64,000 nt of DNA, taken from Cryptomeria japonica (Eukaryota; Streptophyta; Pinopsida; Cupressales; Cupressaceae). Below the pieces are notes generated by a model. The model worked only from the letters and a program-made list of their open reading frames with translations. It was not told where the DNA came from and ran no database searches. Both the position numbers and the translations under genes were made by a program. The stretch spans positions 835,688,136 through 835,752,135 of the forward strand of contig NC_081411.1 in the NCBI RefSeq assembly GCF_030272615.1, written 5' to 3'. Positions within the stretch are counted from its first letter, which is position 1. Each line of letters starts with the position of its first letter. Of this stretch, positions 11,591 to 22,219 are shown in pieces.

Positions 11591-11896
11591 AGAAAGTTTC
11601 CTTGAGGGTTTGGTGATCTAATGACACATGTGCTATTATTCCCTTGGTTAGAGATGAGAAGTTGGAAACTACTTCATTACCGGTAGACAATGTTAAGTGA
11701 ATACTTAACCGGCATGCATTTAATGTGGTAGATGACAAATTAGCACTATAAATTTGTGGTTTTGGCTCCATTTCATTTCACCGTGATTTCAAACATTCGT
11801 AGAGCGTGAAATTTGTAGAGATAAGGAATTTCAAGCAAAGAGGCGAAGCACTTTAAGCAATCAATCCATCCAAGATAGAAAAAGGTATTTATCATC

Positions 11897-14800
11897 ATGG
11901 CATCCACCTCTGAACTTAAATATATAGCAAACCCTACTGTAGTCGAGGTCATAAAATGCCCTAGGCTCATATTTCAACTAGTTCCCAAAGTAGCAAAGAA
12001 AGATGACAATATAGGCGCTTTCTCACAAACACCAAAAGGAGTTGTTTATGCTGAAGACCCCAAAATTTACATTCACTACAACATAGAGGAATTTGGAGAT
12101 GAAGAGATCAAAACTATGTATAAAACTGTCATATGTGATAATTCTGGAAATGTGAAATTGGAACATAAAATCATTGAAACCCTAGGATTTACAGAAATCC
12201 TCTGCATTCCTAAATTTCCCAAGGATGTGATTAGGATAGTCTTAAGCAGGGTACATGGTGAATTTTTCTGGTTAGATGCAATTCACAAAATCACCAAGGA
12301 AGCTGTGAAAGTTGTCACAGGGTTACCGACCACCGGTAAAAGGCCAGACAAAACTAAGAAGGTCTCCAATGACCTAGTTACTAAGCTAACTGGTGCTACA
12401 TCTGATAAAAGGTCCCTAAGAGTCAATGATGTAACTGACATCAATGTAAGGTTTATCAACATGATATTAGGGTATAAGGCAACTCATGCAAATAGACTCA
12501 ATTCAGTTTCAAGTTTATGCATTAAAAGTGCTTATGACATGATCACAGATAATGCAAAAATTGATATATGTGAGTGGTTGAAGGATGAGTTAATTGACAA
12601 CCTAGGCAAGATTAAGAAGGATAAGAAAGGAACTTTTAGGTTTGGGAATCTGCTAGTATGTTTGATGCTACATATAACCAAACAAGTTCCTGGTATAGGT
12701 TACAAAGAACTTGGATTTGATATACCGGTAGGTAAACAACTAACAAAATTATTCAACAATATGGGAGAAGATAAGGAAAACAATATCCATGATTTCTTTC
12801 AAGCACTTAAGGCCAAAATGAAGAAGAGAATCAGATTATCACAAAAGATTGTTGACAAATATAAGGATGAAATATGTTTTGTAATAAAAAAGGATGAAAT
12901 CTGGATGGAAGCAGTCATCCCAAGAACAATCTGGGTAACAGAGATGGGCTATGAGACAGATGAGCACATAATTGAGACTTATGCTAAAGCACTTCTGGAA
13001 GCACCAAACAAACCAAAAGAAGAAGTATTTGGTAGTGCTAAGACTATAGAAAAACAAATACAATCTAAGAAAAGAGTGAAAAAGGTTGAGGCAGTTGTGA
13101 GAAGAGGCTCTAGATAGGCAAAAGCTATTAAAGAAGATGTGTTAAAACAAACCGGTATCATTGAGGATGAGCTAGGAACTCTACATCCTGAGACTCATCT
13201 ATCATCGGTAGGCACTTCTTCGGAGAGTGACATGCCTGCAACTTTCAAAAGAGTTGTAAGGAAAAGAGATCCCTCACCGGCAACCACACCCTCACCTAGG
13301 AGGATAAGACAGAAGCAATAAGAAGTAAGATCACCCATTAAGAAGACTACACCAAAGAAGAAACTGACACCCAAGAAGAAGAAGAGAAAAAAACAAAACC
13401 TGGCTCCTCTTGATATACTATTGGATGAAATTATAGAGGAAGGGAAATTGAAGAATATAGAGAAATTGTATGACACTCTAACAACAGATGAAAAAGAACA
13501 AGTAGAAAATAGTGTTATATTGCATATGGACATGTATAAGAAATTTTTGATGGAAGTTGTAGATGAAGTACCAGATGAACTATTCAAAAGACTGGAAGCA
13601 AGGAGACGAGCAGTAATAGAACTTGACAAGAAAATCAAGATAGAAAAGCTACTTGCTGTGTACCCAGTGAACTCACCTAAAGAAATTGATGATCTAATTG
13701 CTGAAGCCAACCGGTCAGTATTCTCTACTGCACACCGACACATTGCATTAATGGTTGGAAGAGTCAATGAGTTTACTGAAGAAATAGAAAATGCATGGGA
13801 TATATTCCTAGTTGAAAAAGAAAAACAGGAAGAATACCAGAACCCCAAACCAATAAAGGTATATCAGAAAGAAAGAGACAAAGGAAAAGGAAAGGTTGGT
13901 GGACCTCTGAGTATTAAGGTAAAAGACAACTTACCCCCACCTTCTTTTACATCACCAGTAACAGCAACTACAAAATATCAACCAACAGTTGAAAGTATGG
14001 ATGTAGAGGATGTCAATCCTAATCCTGAAGTCTTATACACAGTAGATGTTGATACACAAAAGATCAACATTGTGGTAGATAAAGATACAACTGGTAAGAC
14101 TGAAATGGCTAGTGAGCCACCAATAACTGAGCAAATTGTTAAAACACAGGAGAAATCGATAGATAACAAAGACCAATAGGCAGAAGCTCAGACTGAGACA
14201 GTGCAACAAGAAAAGCAATAGCAACATGAACAGGCTCCAAAACAGAAACAAGAATAGGTTCATGAGGAAACAGTGCCACCGACAACTGGAGAAGTATACA
14301 AACCATTGCTTAAAGAAATGCAAACACAAATAGACCTACGAGAGGTCACAACAAGCTTGGTTACTTCTTCCACCAATGGAATTCAGAATGTTGGTTCCTC
14401 CTCAGCAGGCCACAAACCAACAATTATAACTGAAGTACTTTTGGATTCAATCAAAAGGATAACAGATTGTAGTTCACAGGCTTACAAAGCTACAGATGAC
14501 ACAATCCCAATTTTGAAGGTAATTGCTCCTAACTGTAATATAGACAATAAATATTCTGTAGGACAACTTGATACTTTGTGTAAATATATCACAAAGAACA
14601 TTGAGAAAATAAAGGAAGAAACATTGAAGGACAAAGTAGAAATTGAAAAGCAAAAATTCTTTAAGATCAGATAAAGAAGTATACTAGGGATTTTGACACA
14701 CTTCTGCCAGAACTGTGTAACTTATTAAAGGAATACAAAACTCTATACAAAGACACCTGTAAGATAAACTTTTTGACAGTAGACATAGATAAGAAAATAA

Positions 14801-15180
14801 GCAAGATACAAGATGAAATCAATAAACTTGTTGATAATTTTGTTAACTCACCCGATACATTATCAGCTTTTGAGAAAAGGATAACAAATTTTAAGGAAGA
14901 GTTACTTAAATTAGAAAGAGAAAAGGAGAGAATAGTGAATAAGGCAAAGCATCTGAGATTAAAATTGAGTCCAAGATTGGACTATCTAGCATCATTGCGG
15001 AAGGAAATATCTGAGGCACTGATATAGGGACAGAAAACATCGGCAGAGCATTCGCAGCACCTCACTGGTATAGTTAAAAGAACAGAGACAACAATAAGAG
15101 ACAGTAAAAAGTTTATGGAGAGTATAAACTTGATTTTGGCGGATCTATTTCAAATTGTAACTACCTAGTTACAAGGTTGA
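11897..15180 (+). pseudogene. A ORF2: about 1,090-residue protein of unknown function
   Basis: ATG at 11897 in good context (CATGG). The frame is open to 14672 except for TAG at 13115, 14177, 14219 and 14255 and TAA at 13319. One single-base shift near 14,665-14,672 leads into a second stretch, with TAG at 15025 and 15166, ending at TGA 15178. All seven internal stops are one C-to-T step from a Gln codon. Residues 1-400 look globular and contain FFWLD, HKITKEAV and VVTGLP, and near the end WVTEMGYETD. The rest is basic, then coiled coil rich in Lys/Glu. Element B encodes a diverged homologue with the same marker motifs (WLD, HKITKEAI, EAVIP, MGYE). No nuclease, polymerase or protease motif is visible. 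The pattern I-T-x-E-x(4)-TGLP faintly recalls plant mobile domain proteins; this is unproven. Confidence 0.7.
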
Positions 15181-15378
15181 AACTACAAACTCTATTGACA
15201 TCCTGACAACCTTTGTCATTGATGCCAAAGGGGGAGTAGTGGTATGAGAAAATTCAATATCACAGGAATCACATGCTCAGGGGGAGCACACATTTTTGGT
15301 AACATTTTGGACTTCACATTTTTGGATACACTTATGAAATTTCTCATGAGTGTTGCCATCAATGCCAAAGGGGGAGAT
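15181..15378 (+). other. 3' tail of A with three polypurine-tract-like sequences
   Basis: CCAAAGGGGGAGTAG at 15225-15239, CAGGGGGAGC at 15279-15288 and the functional-position tract CCAAAGGGGGAGAT at 15365-15378, immediately before the 3' LTR. No coding sequence. Confidence 0.75.
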
Positions 15379-16176
15379 TGTTGGCATATGCACACTCCAA
15401 TGAGACATTGTATGTGATTGAAGGTTTTGTCATTGATGGCAACCTTACAATCCTATGGCACTGACAAGGCATTACATCGGCAAGATAGTTCACCGGCATC
15501 AACAGATCACACTCTACACCGACACAGAGAAAGGAAGCATACCAGCACAGAGGCCGACAAGATTTTTGTTATATTACATTTTATTTATTATTGTAAAAAC
15601 CTTGTAAGCCGACTTGGCAAGTTGTAAAATGACTCTTATATATAAAAGAGATCATTGTAGACATTTTTGTAAGTAAGAAAGGTATGTAAGCGAAAAAGGA
15701 AGATATTAGGTAGACCTATTATGCAAAATATAGGTTAAAGGTTTTATGTAAAGAACAAAGCAGAAATTGGTACTGGATAAGGAATTATAGATGCTATTGT
15801 AAAGCAGTACAAGATATTGGATTTGTATAATCCACATTGTAAGTCAGTGAGACTTCCCATTGAGCAGTGAGCTCTAGGCAATTGGCCTTCCTGCATGTGT
15901 AGGCCCCTTTTGTAAGCAATATTCTCTTATTGGCCAATAAGTGGATATTATGGGTCACAAATCCCACTGAGGTTTTTCCCACACCCGGTTTCCTCGTTAA
16001 ATCCTTGTGTCATGGTGTGCTTTTCATGTGGATGTTTTTAATTCTGTTTATTTCATTATTTCTTGCATACCAGTACACTGTTATAATATGTTCTGCATGT
16101 TTTAAGTTGAGAAATTCTAATTACCGGTTAGATATTGATTCACCCCCCCCTCTCAGTATCTGTGAGTTTCCTAACA
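15379..16176 (+). repeat. 3' LTR of element A
   Basis: 798 bp from TGTTGGCATATG to CTAACA, with a C8 run at 16143-16150 and TATA sequence at 15637-15648. It lacks the 17-bp duplication of the 5' LTR. Confidence 0.92.
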
Positions 16177-16181
16177 AATAA
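16177..16181. repeat. Target-site duplication of A, right copy (AATAA)
   Basis: Matches 9542-9546. The linker of element G resumes here on the minus strand. Confidence 0.85.
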
Positions 16182-16585
16182 GACATCTGGACCCCATTCA
16201 TACTCATTGGAATCTGTCTCTGAATCCCGATCTAAGATTACTCCACTATACCATACTGGAATGTCATATGGTACGAAAAGTTCTCTGATTTTTGCCATCT
16301 CTATTTTTACTGCTTTTAAAATATCTTGTTCAGATTTTGCATTTGTTTTTATTTTCAGAACTTGTTGACAAGATTTTTCTTCACCTTGGATGGTAATCTC
16401 CTCTTCTTTCTTTTCATGTTTTTCTTGCTTCTTTTGTTTATTGGTTATTGTTTTGGCCGCTTGATGTAGCTTCTCTTGCCAATTTTCTTCTTTAGAAACT
16501 GATTTCTTTTTCCACTTTTGCTGTGGATGATTATGTTGCTTTTGATTAGACTTTAGATATCCCAGCTCGGATTATCTTCTGTGGA
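16182..16585 (-). pseudogene. G linker between protease and RT, proximal piece
   Basis: On the minus strand this encodes a Lys/Gln-rich stretch followed by KIRELFVPYDIPVW, DSETDSNEYEWG and related words. Element E has the counterpart IVRDLFSPYSIPV and SETDYNEYERG near 32,850-32,950. The frame continues in 8921-9541 across the A insertion. Confidence 0.65.
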
Positions 16586-17486
16586 TTATGAGTGCAGACA
16601 AATAGGTTCTGAAATACCTTGATGTTGCTTACCAATTGGTCCTTTCCCTCCATATTCCATCTTTTGCATGATTTCGTATCCTTTGTCATATTGTTTTATG
16701 GGAATATTGACTTTTGCTGCTATTGCTATAGTTTTGTCTTCATCCTTGTACAACCAACCAAGAATGTCTTTGTCTTCATTTTCTTCTTCAAGAGTTCCAG
16801 TGCTAACAAATGTTCCTTTAAACATATGTTTTGATCTTTTTGATGGCTTTGATTGAATATCTATAGGCTTACCATATGATTTAGGGGAAAGTGGAAAATT
16901 ATCCAAAGAATACTTTCCCATTCCTTCATCATTTAACTTGAGATTTTCTTCAAAAGTTTCCCATAACTTTGCTTGAATTTCTTTGGTAGGATATATTGAT
17001 TCCATGTTATGTGGAACTCTTGTATCTTGTGCGAGCTTCCAATTATTGCAATATTGACTGGAATCTGCAATTATAGTGATCTCTTTTCCTTCATGAGGAA
17101 ATTTCACACATTGATGATATGTAGAAGGAACTGCTTGCATCTTGTGAATCCATGGTCTTCCTAGAAGAATGTTGTAAGAGAGGTTCAAATCTAAAACCTG
17201 ACATAATGTATCCTTTTCCACAGGTCCTATTTTTATTGGTAGTACAACAGTTCCTTTTTCTTTTTCGGGTTTATTGCATTCTCTGAATATCCAAAGCTTT
17301 TATCAAACTTAATGCACAAATGTTTAAGCCAACTCCTCCATCTATGAGTACACGTTTAACACAAGTTTTATTAATGGAGACTTCAACATGTAAGGGAGCG
17401 TTGTGAGGATGTTATAAGGATGCGTCATCATTTTCAGAAAATGATAAGCAATGAGGAGCTATAAGGTGTCCTACCATGTTTTGGAA
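16586..17486 (-). pseudogene. G retropepsin-like protease
   Basis: The minus strand contains KRVLIDGGVGLNIC near 17,300-17,370, a Tat-type retropepsin core with D-G-G in place of D-T/S-G. At 17,110-17,200 it has YNILLGRPWIHKMQA followed by KFPHEGKEI, the C-terminal protease half. Element E has the same blocks (VLIDGGDGLNIC, LLGHPWIHEMQA). At least one frameshift and a stop separate the halves. The enzyme would cleave gag-pol in the particle. It is not functional as read. Confidence 0.75.
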
Positions 17487-19709
17487 CTAATCTACATCCA
17501 AATCTTTTGAAACTGTTGTTTCCACTAAAGCTTTGTCCAAAATTTCTTTATGTATAGGTGAAACCTTGAGAAGTTCTAGAATTGATATTTGAGCATGTAT
17601 TATTTGTAATTGCTCTAATAAATTGTATTGTTGTGGATTGGGTGTTGGGTCTTTTGCTATGCCTGGAAAGGTAACCTTTTCTTTGCTTCTCGTGATAACA
17701 TTGATTGGTTTTGAAGATGAATTTTCGTTAACAATTATCACATTTACCACATCATTGTATGTATAAGTGTAATTTACCTTGGCTTTTCCTTTGTCATCTT
17801 TTAATTGGGACGATTCACCTTTATCATAGTTCAGAAGTGGAGATTTGAAAGCTAAGTGTGATTCATTTGTCTTATGGCTATCCACTGTGATGGTTCCTTT
17901 ATCAATTAGATCTTGGATAAGGTGTTTCAATCTCTGGCAATCATTTGTTAGGTATCCTTTATTCCGATGGTAATTGCAAAAATGATCGTCATTCCACCAA
18001 TTTGGCTTGGCTAGTGGTTCATAACTTCTTGCTTCTGGTAAAATAATTAATTTGTTGGCAAGCAGAGTTTTTAGAGATGATTCTAAATATTCTCCAATGT
18101 TTGTGAATTTCCTCCGAGGATTGGAGAAAAAGGACTTGGCTTTATTGTTTTCTGGATTGTTATTGCTTGGGTTTTGACTTGATAGATTAAAAATTGGTTG
18201 TTGTTGTCTTGTAGTGTTATTATCGTCATTCCCTTCATTGTTGACATTCCTATTCTTTGACTAGAACTTGGGTTTGTCATTGTTGTTGTTGTTGTATGAA
18301 TTATTGTAAAGTTTTAGTTCTCCTTTCTTTACCATTGCGTTCTCTATTTTTAGATCATTCTCAATCATTTTGGCAAAAGAGGGAGGACATTGCATCCTTA
18401 GTCGATAACTCATTTCACTGATAAGATTATCAATGAATATGTCCATTTTTTCTTGATCAGGTACATCTTAGGGATACCTATTAAACATGCATTTCCATCG
18501 TTATAAGAAAATCATAAAGGATTCACTATTCTTTTGTTTAACATTGCGGAGATCCAGCATTGTTATTCATTCCTTATATTGTAGGAGTATTGTGAAATAA
18601 ACCTATTCACAAGTTCTTCAAAGGATTTGATTTCAGATGGTAATCTTGAAAACCACTCCATTGATTGTCCATTTAAACTCCTAGGAGAAAGACACATAAG
18701 GTAAGTTTCATCGTGAACAAATTCTATGCTCATAGTACAAAACTCCCTAATGTGATCTTGAGGATCAGATCTTGCATCGTATTTGTCATATTTAGGAATC
18801 TCGCAATGTTGTGGAAATGGTATCATATTCAGATTTTTATCAAAAGGATATGGGCATATATCTTCTAATGAATACTTCTTAGAGCTTGTCCCATTTTGCA
18901 TGTCTTGTAACTGTTGTTGTAGAGTTTGTATTTGTTGAGTAAGGTTTGACAATGGATTATCCACATAGTATTTCCTTGTTTCTTCATGAGTTCTCTTATC
19001 ACTACGCTATTTTCTTTTGTCATCCCTTTCTTTCCTTGTTTCTTCATTGCTTTCTTTGTTCACATCTTCATTATTTGGCTCATCTGTGTTTTGGGTGTTA
19101 CTTGCCTCCACATCTTGTTTCAAGCTTTCTATGTTAAAGTCTTGTAGTAGTTTAGCTCCAGATTTTGCCAACATCAAGAGATATTTTTCTTTTTCTTTTG
19201 CCAACAATTTTTCCATTAGCCTATCAAATTTGAAATCTTGCTCAAGGTCTCTAATGGTGCTATTGACTGCTTCTTCATCAACAACGGTAAATCCAAAAGT
19301 TTGGAATACAAGAGTATCTTCTTCCTCCATTTGTTGTTGTTTTCTAAGTTGTTCGTGTTGGGCTCTAGTCCAAACTGGCATGTGTTTATTTCCAAGTTGT
19401 TGAAATTTCCAATGGACAAAGTCAATAAGTGATTATTGGTTTAGGAAGATATGCTTTATTGATTTTACCGCTATTGTTTGTTCGTTGTGATAAAGCGTCT
19501 CTTTGTTGAAAAGCACATCTTTGCAAAATTTCACCGTTAAATTCTATATCGCAGCCATGTAAGTAGTGACGAAAATAGTGTAGGAATGTCCTATGTTTTA
19601 ATAAGATCTTGTGATTGATATACAAGAATCTTATCCTTTTTTGAGTAGCTTTATAACTGGGTTTTCTTTTCTTAGGGTGATACTTAAAAGTCATATAAGC
19701 ATTTGGCAA
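17487..19709 (-). pseudogene. G gag polyprotein (Tat type)
   Basis: On the minus strand the N-terminal basic part (19422-19709) contains RIRFLYINHKI. Next comes a Glu/Lys-rich region (19007-19381), then the gag core (18563-18964) with KKYSLEDICPYPFD, PKYDKYDARSDPQDHI and MEWFSRLPSEIKSFEEL. After several frameshifts come FCNYHRNKGYLTNDC (near 17,960), a CCHC-like finger whose usual GH is GY, and a linker to the protease. Element E shows the same blocks in the same order. It would form the virus-like particle shell. Confidence 0.75.
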
Positions 19710-20180
19710 TTCACAAGTTTGTTTGATTCCAATGTTGGTGTGATTCTAGTTCTGATATAACCTAGGTTCAAAATAGGAAAGATATATCCAAGATTAGGAA
19801 CCTAGTATAGATTGATCAAGCTTCGTGATAGAGGATTTGATTATCTTGATGAGAAACTTGACAAGGATGTTGATTTTTTTGCACTTAAGATGTTTGAATC
19901 AATAGCTTGTTGAATGTTGATGTTTATAGAACCTTTTGGGAATAACCTGTTGGATTAGTGACCTAGTTGTTTGAGCTAGTTTGAAAATACATGATGGTTT
20001 AGAGACAAACCTACTTCAAGAATTATTTTGATATCGATGTTTTTGACACTTTGCTTTTGATCCAATGTTTCAAGTGTTAGAAAGCTTTCGTATTACCCTT
20101 TTGATCACACTTTTTAAGTAATTTGTTGGATTTTTGGTCTCTTGTAGATGATAATTTTCTTCAATTTTTGACCATTTGGA
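19710..20180 (-). other. Leader of G next to gag
   Basis: AT-rich, no coding sequence. By position and loose similarity it corresponds to the 330 bases before gag in element E. The LINE separates it from the rest of the leader. Confidence 0.5.
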
Positions 20181-20187
20181 ACATGTT

Positions 20188-20408
20188 TTGATTAAGTAAA
20201 AATAGGTATTTGAAAGGTACCCGAACCATTTACAAGCCAGAAGAACAAAAAAGCATAAAAAAGTGCCTGATCACTTCAAAAAGTCAAAATGAACCCACCG
20301 GAAGGGCACAACTTAAAACATCAATACATAATTACATAAAACTCATAACAGACAACAAAAGGAAAGAAAAAGACAGCTAAGAGATAGAACCAAGGACAAC
20401 AATTGGAA
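20188..20408 (-). other. 3' UTR of the LINE
   Basis: T-rich on the minus strand with CTTTTGTTGTCTGTT, then GGTTCGGGTACCTTTC and CTTAATCAA at the end. No clear poly-A tail remains. Confidence 0.55.
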
Positions 20409-22193
20409 CTAAATACTATTCAGGATCTCCTCAGTGTGAACAACCATTTGTTTCATGTTGTTCGCTGAGGTCTTCATATCCTCCTGCTCACGACCTTTGA
20501 TGTCGACCTTATTCTTTGTGTTGGCTTTGGTCCTCCTTTCATGACCCTTCTTGTTCACCTGCTCTTTATCACCATCCTTCTTTGCATTGTTCTCATACCT
20601 GTTGATAAAGATGTTCATGTTGTCCACCAAAGATTTAAGGATTTGGAAATTTTGATCAGCAAGTTGCTTGACATTGTGCTCCAGCTTGTCAATTCTACTA
20701 CCAAAATCTTTCAATTTGTTGTCCATTTCCTTTCTATCTCCCATCTCATTGACCTTTTTCTCTGTGGCTAAGATTTTTCCAATCATACATTCAATAGCTT
20801 GCGCATTATGCAAAATGACCACTAACTCTTTAACATGCTCAGCCAAGGGCTTGTCACCAATTGTAATTCTTGCCATGGCCTATGTATTTGTTTTAAAACT
20901 ATTAATATCCTTCACCAAAGTAGTTATGGTCTCATAGAAAGCCTTAATGGTATCTTTGTCACCACTGTCACTTTGACCCCCTTTTTCCTTGTTATACAGT
21001 CTAGTGGTTTTCATGGTCTCCATGGTTTCCAAATTATCCTTAACCGGGTTACCCTCCCCTTCTTTGTCCTGACTATCAATCCTCTTATTATCATCATTCT
21101 CCTCCTTAGACTCAACCAGAACATAATTGAGATCAGAATTGCTATCCTTTTTAGTGTTCTTTTTCTGAGCCTTCTTTCCAGAGGCTTTCCCTTTCCTCTT
21201 TTTAATAGGTTTTTCCTCAAGGGAATCAGTTTCAGAGTCTGACATTTCAGATTCCACAATAATCCTCCTCTTCTTAGCCCTAATCCTCCCTTTTTTGCTA
21301 GTTTCTTTCGACTCTCCCTCGGTCTCAGAATCAAAGTTGAAACCACTATCCTTACTTTCCGTAGTCTCATCTCTGGCATTTTTACCTTTAATAGGCTTTT
21401 CAATGCACTTCCCCTTTAGCATTTTATAAACCAGGACCATAAGCCCCTGGTGGAGGGCATGTTCGCCTTTAGGGTCCTTCTGGATCTCCTTTATAGTATG
21501 ATCCATTAAACAATCTAGGTAATAGGGAAGGCTAACCCTTTCACCATGACGGAAATGGTTAAGAAGGGCGAAGTGATGCCCATAAGCCCTGGTAAACCTA
21601 CCATCTAAGGTAATATATTCAATAGAAGCAAATAAGACAAACCTCCATGGCCTACAAATTCTCTTCGGGGAGTGGTAGGAGTTGTCAATTTTGATCATCT
21701 TTCTTCTCTCACCATTCGTAACAGGAAACTTGTCTGCAACTTTATCTGATATCCCTTTGTCCCTGTAAAATTTCATACCCTCGGTAGTCATCCCTGTGGC
21801 CTCAGCAATAACCTCTTCATCTACATTCATATGTGATCCAATCGGAACTTTTCCATTTTTCTAGTTCTTGATGAAGTAGCTGGTAATTGTGGGGTCCTTC
21901 CCATTCAGTCATTCCATGAAAACATTGAGACCCCCCTGCTGAAGGATACTCTAGACTTCTTCGTTCTTTCTCCATTCAGAGAAGGATGCAGGTTCAAATC
22001 TCTTCTTATTTCCTCCCATTTTTCTAGTACCTTCCTTGCAATGCCTTCTCTTGTTTTGATAACTTTTCCTCTGGTTTCTGTGGTTATTTTGTAAGAGCGC
22101 CCATAATCCTTGCCAAATAATGATGATATGACACCTATTTAATAGCTCATTATCTTCAAGCAAGCCCTGCATCGAAAAAGGCAGAAAGGTCAT
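20409..22193 (-). pseudogene. Extra ORF downstream of the LINE RNase H, function unknown
   Basis: Two minus-strand frames (20880-21830 and 20409-20876), with an extension up to about 22,020 interrupted by stops, probably form one protein. The N-terminal part (near 22,000) has a basic start. A globular block near 21,600-21,830 contains EEVIAEATGM, ICRPWRFVLF, EYITLDGRFTRAYGHHFALL and LPYYLDCLMD. A long acidic and lysine-rich region with SDSETDSLEE and KKRKGK words looks nuclear-localising. The end is coiled coil. I do not recognise the family. Plant LINEs usually end with the RNase H domain, so an ORF here is unusual. Confidence 0.55.
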
Positions 22194-22219
22194 TAGAAAT
22201 AATGATTAAAATTATCACG

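Larger units (their letters stand above)
9547..16176 (+). mobile_element. Element A: complete pol-less LTR retrotransposon with Copia-type signals
   Basis: 5' LTR 9547-10361 and 3' LTR 15379-16176 flank a 5.0-kb interior with an initiator-Met primer site and a CCAAAGGGGGAGAT polypurine tract. Direct 5-bp repeats AATAA lie at 9542-9546 and 16177-16181. The interior holds two frames only: a coiled-coil and zinc-knuckle protein (ORF1) and a long protein of unknown function (ORF2). No protease, integrase or RT motif is present. Element B has the same architecture. The signals resemble those of Copia element C, so mobilisation in trans by a C-type element is likely. Confidence 0.9.

Noticed and set aside
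11897-14674. Reassignment of TAG to glutamine or programmed readthrough
   Set aside because: Many TAGs occur in unrelated dead elements alongside frameshifts and other lesions. Cytosine deamination at CAG explains them more simply. One CAA-TAG-CAA context at 14216-14224 resembles a known leaky stop but is probably chance.
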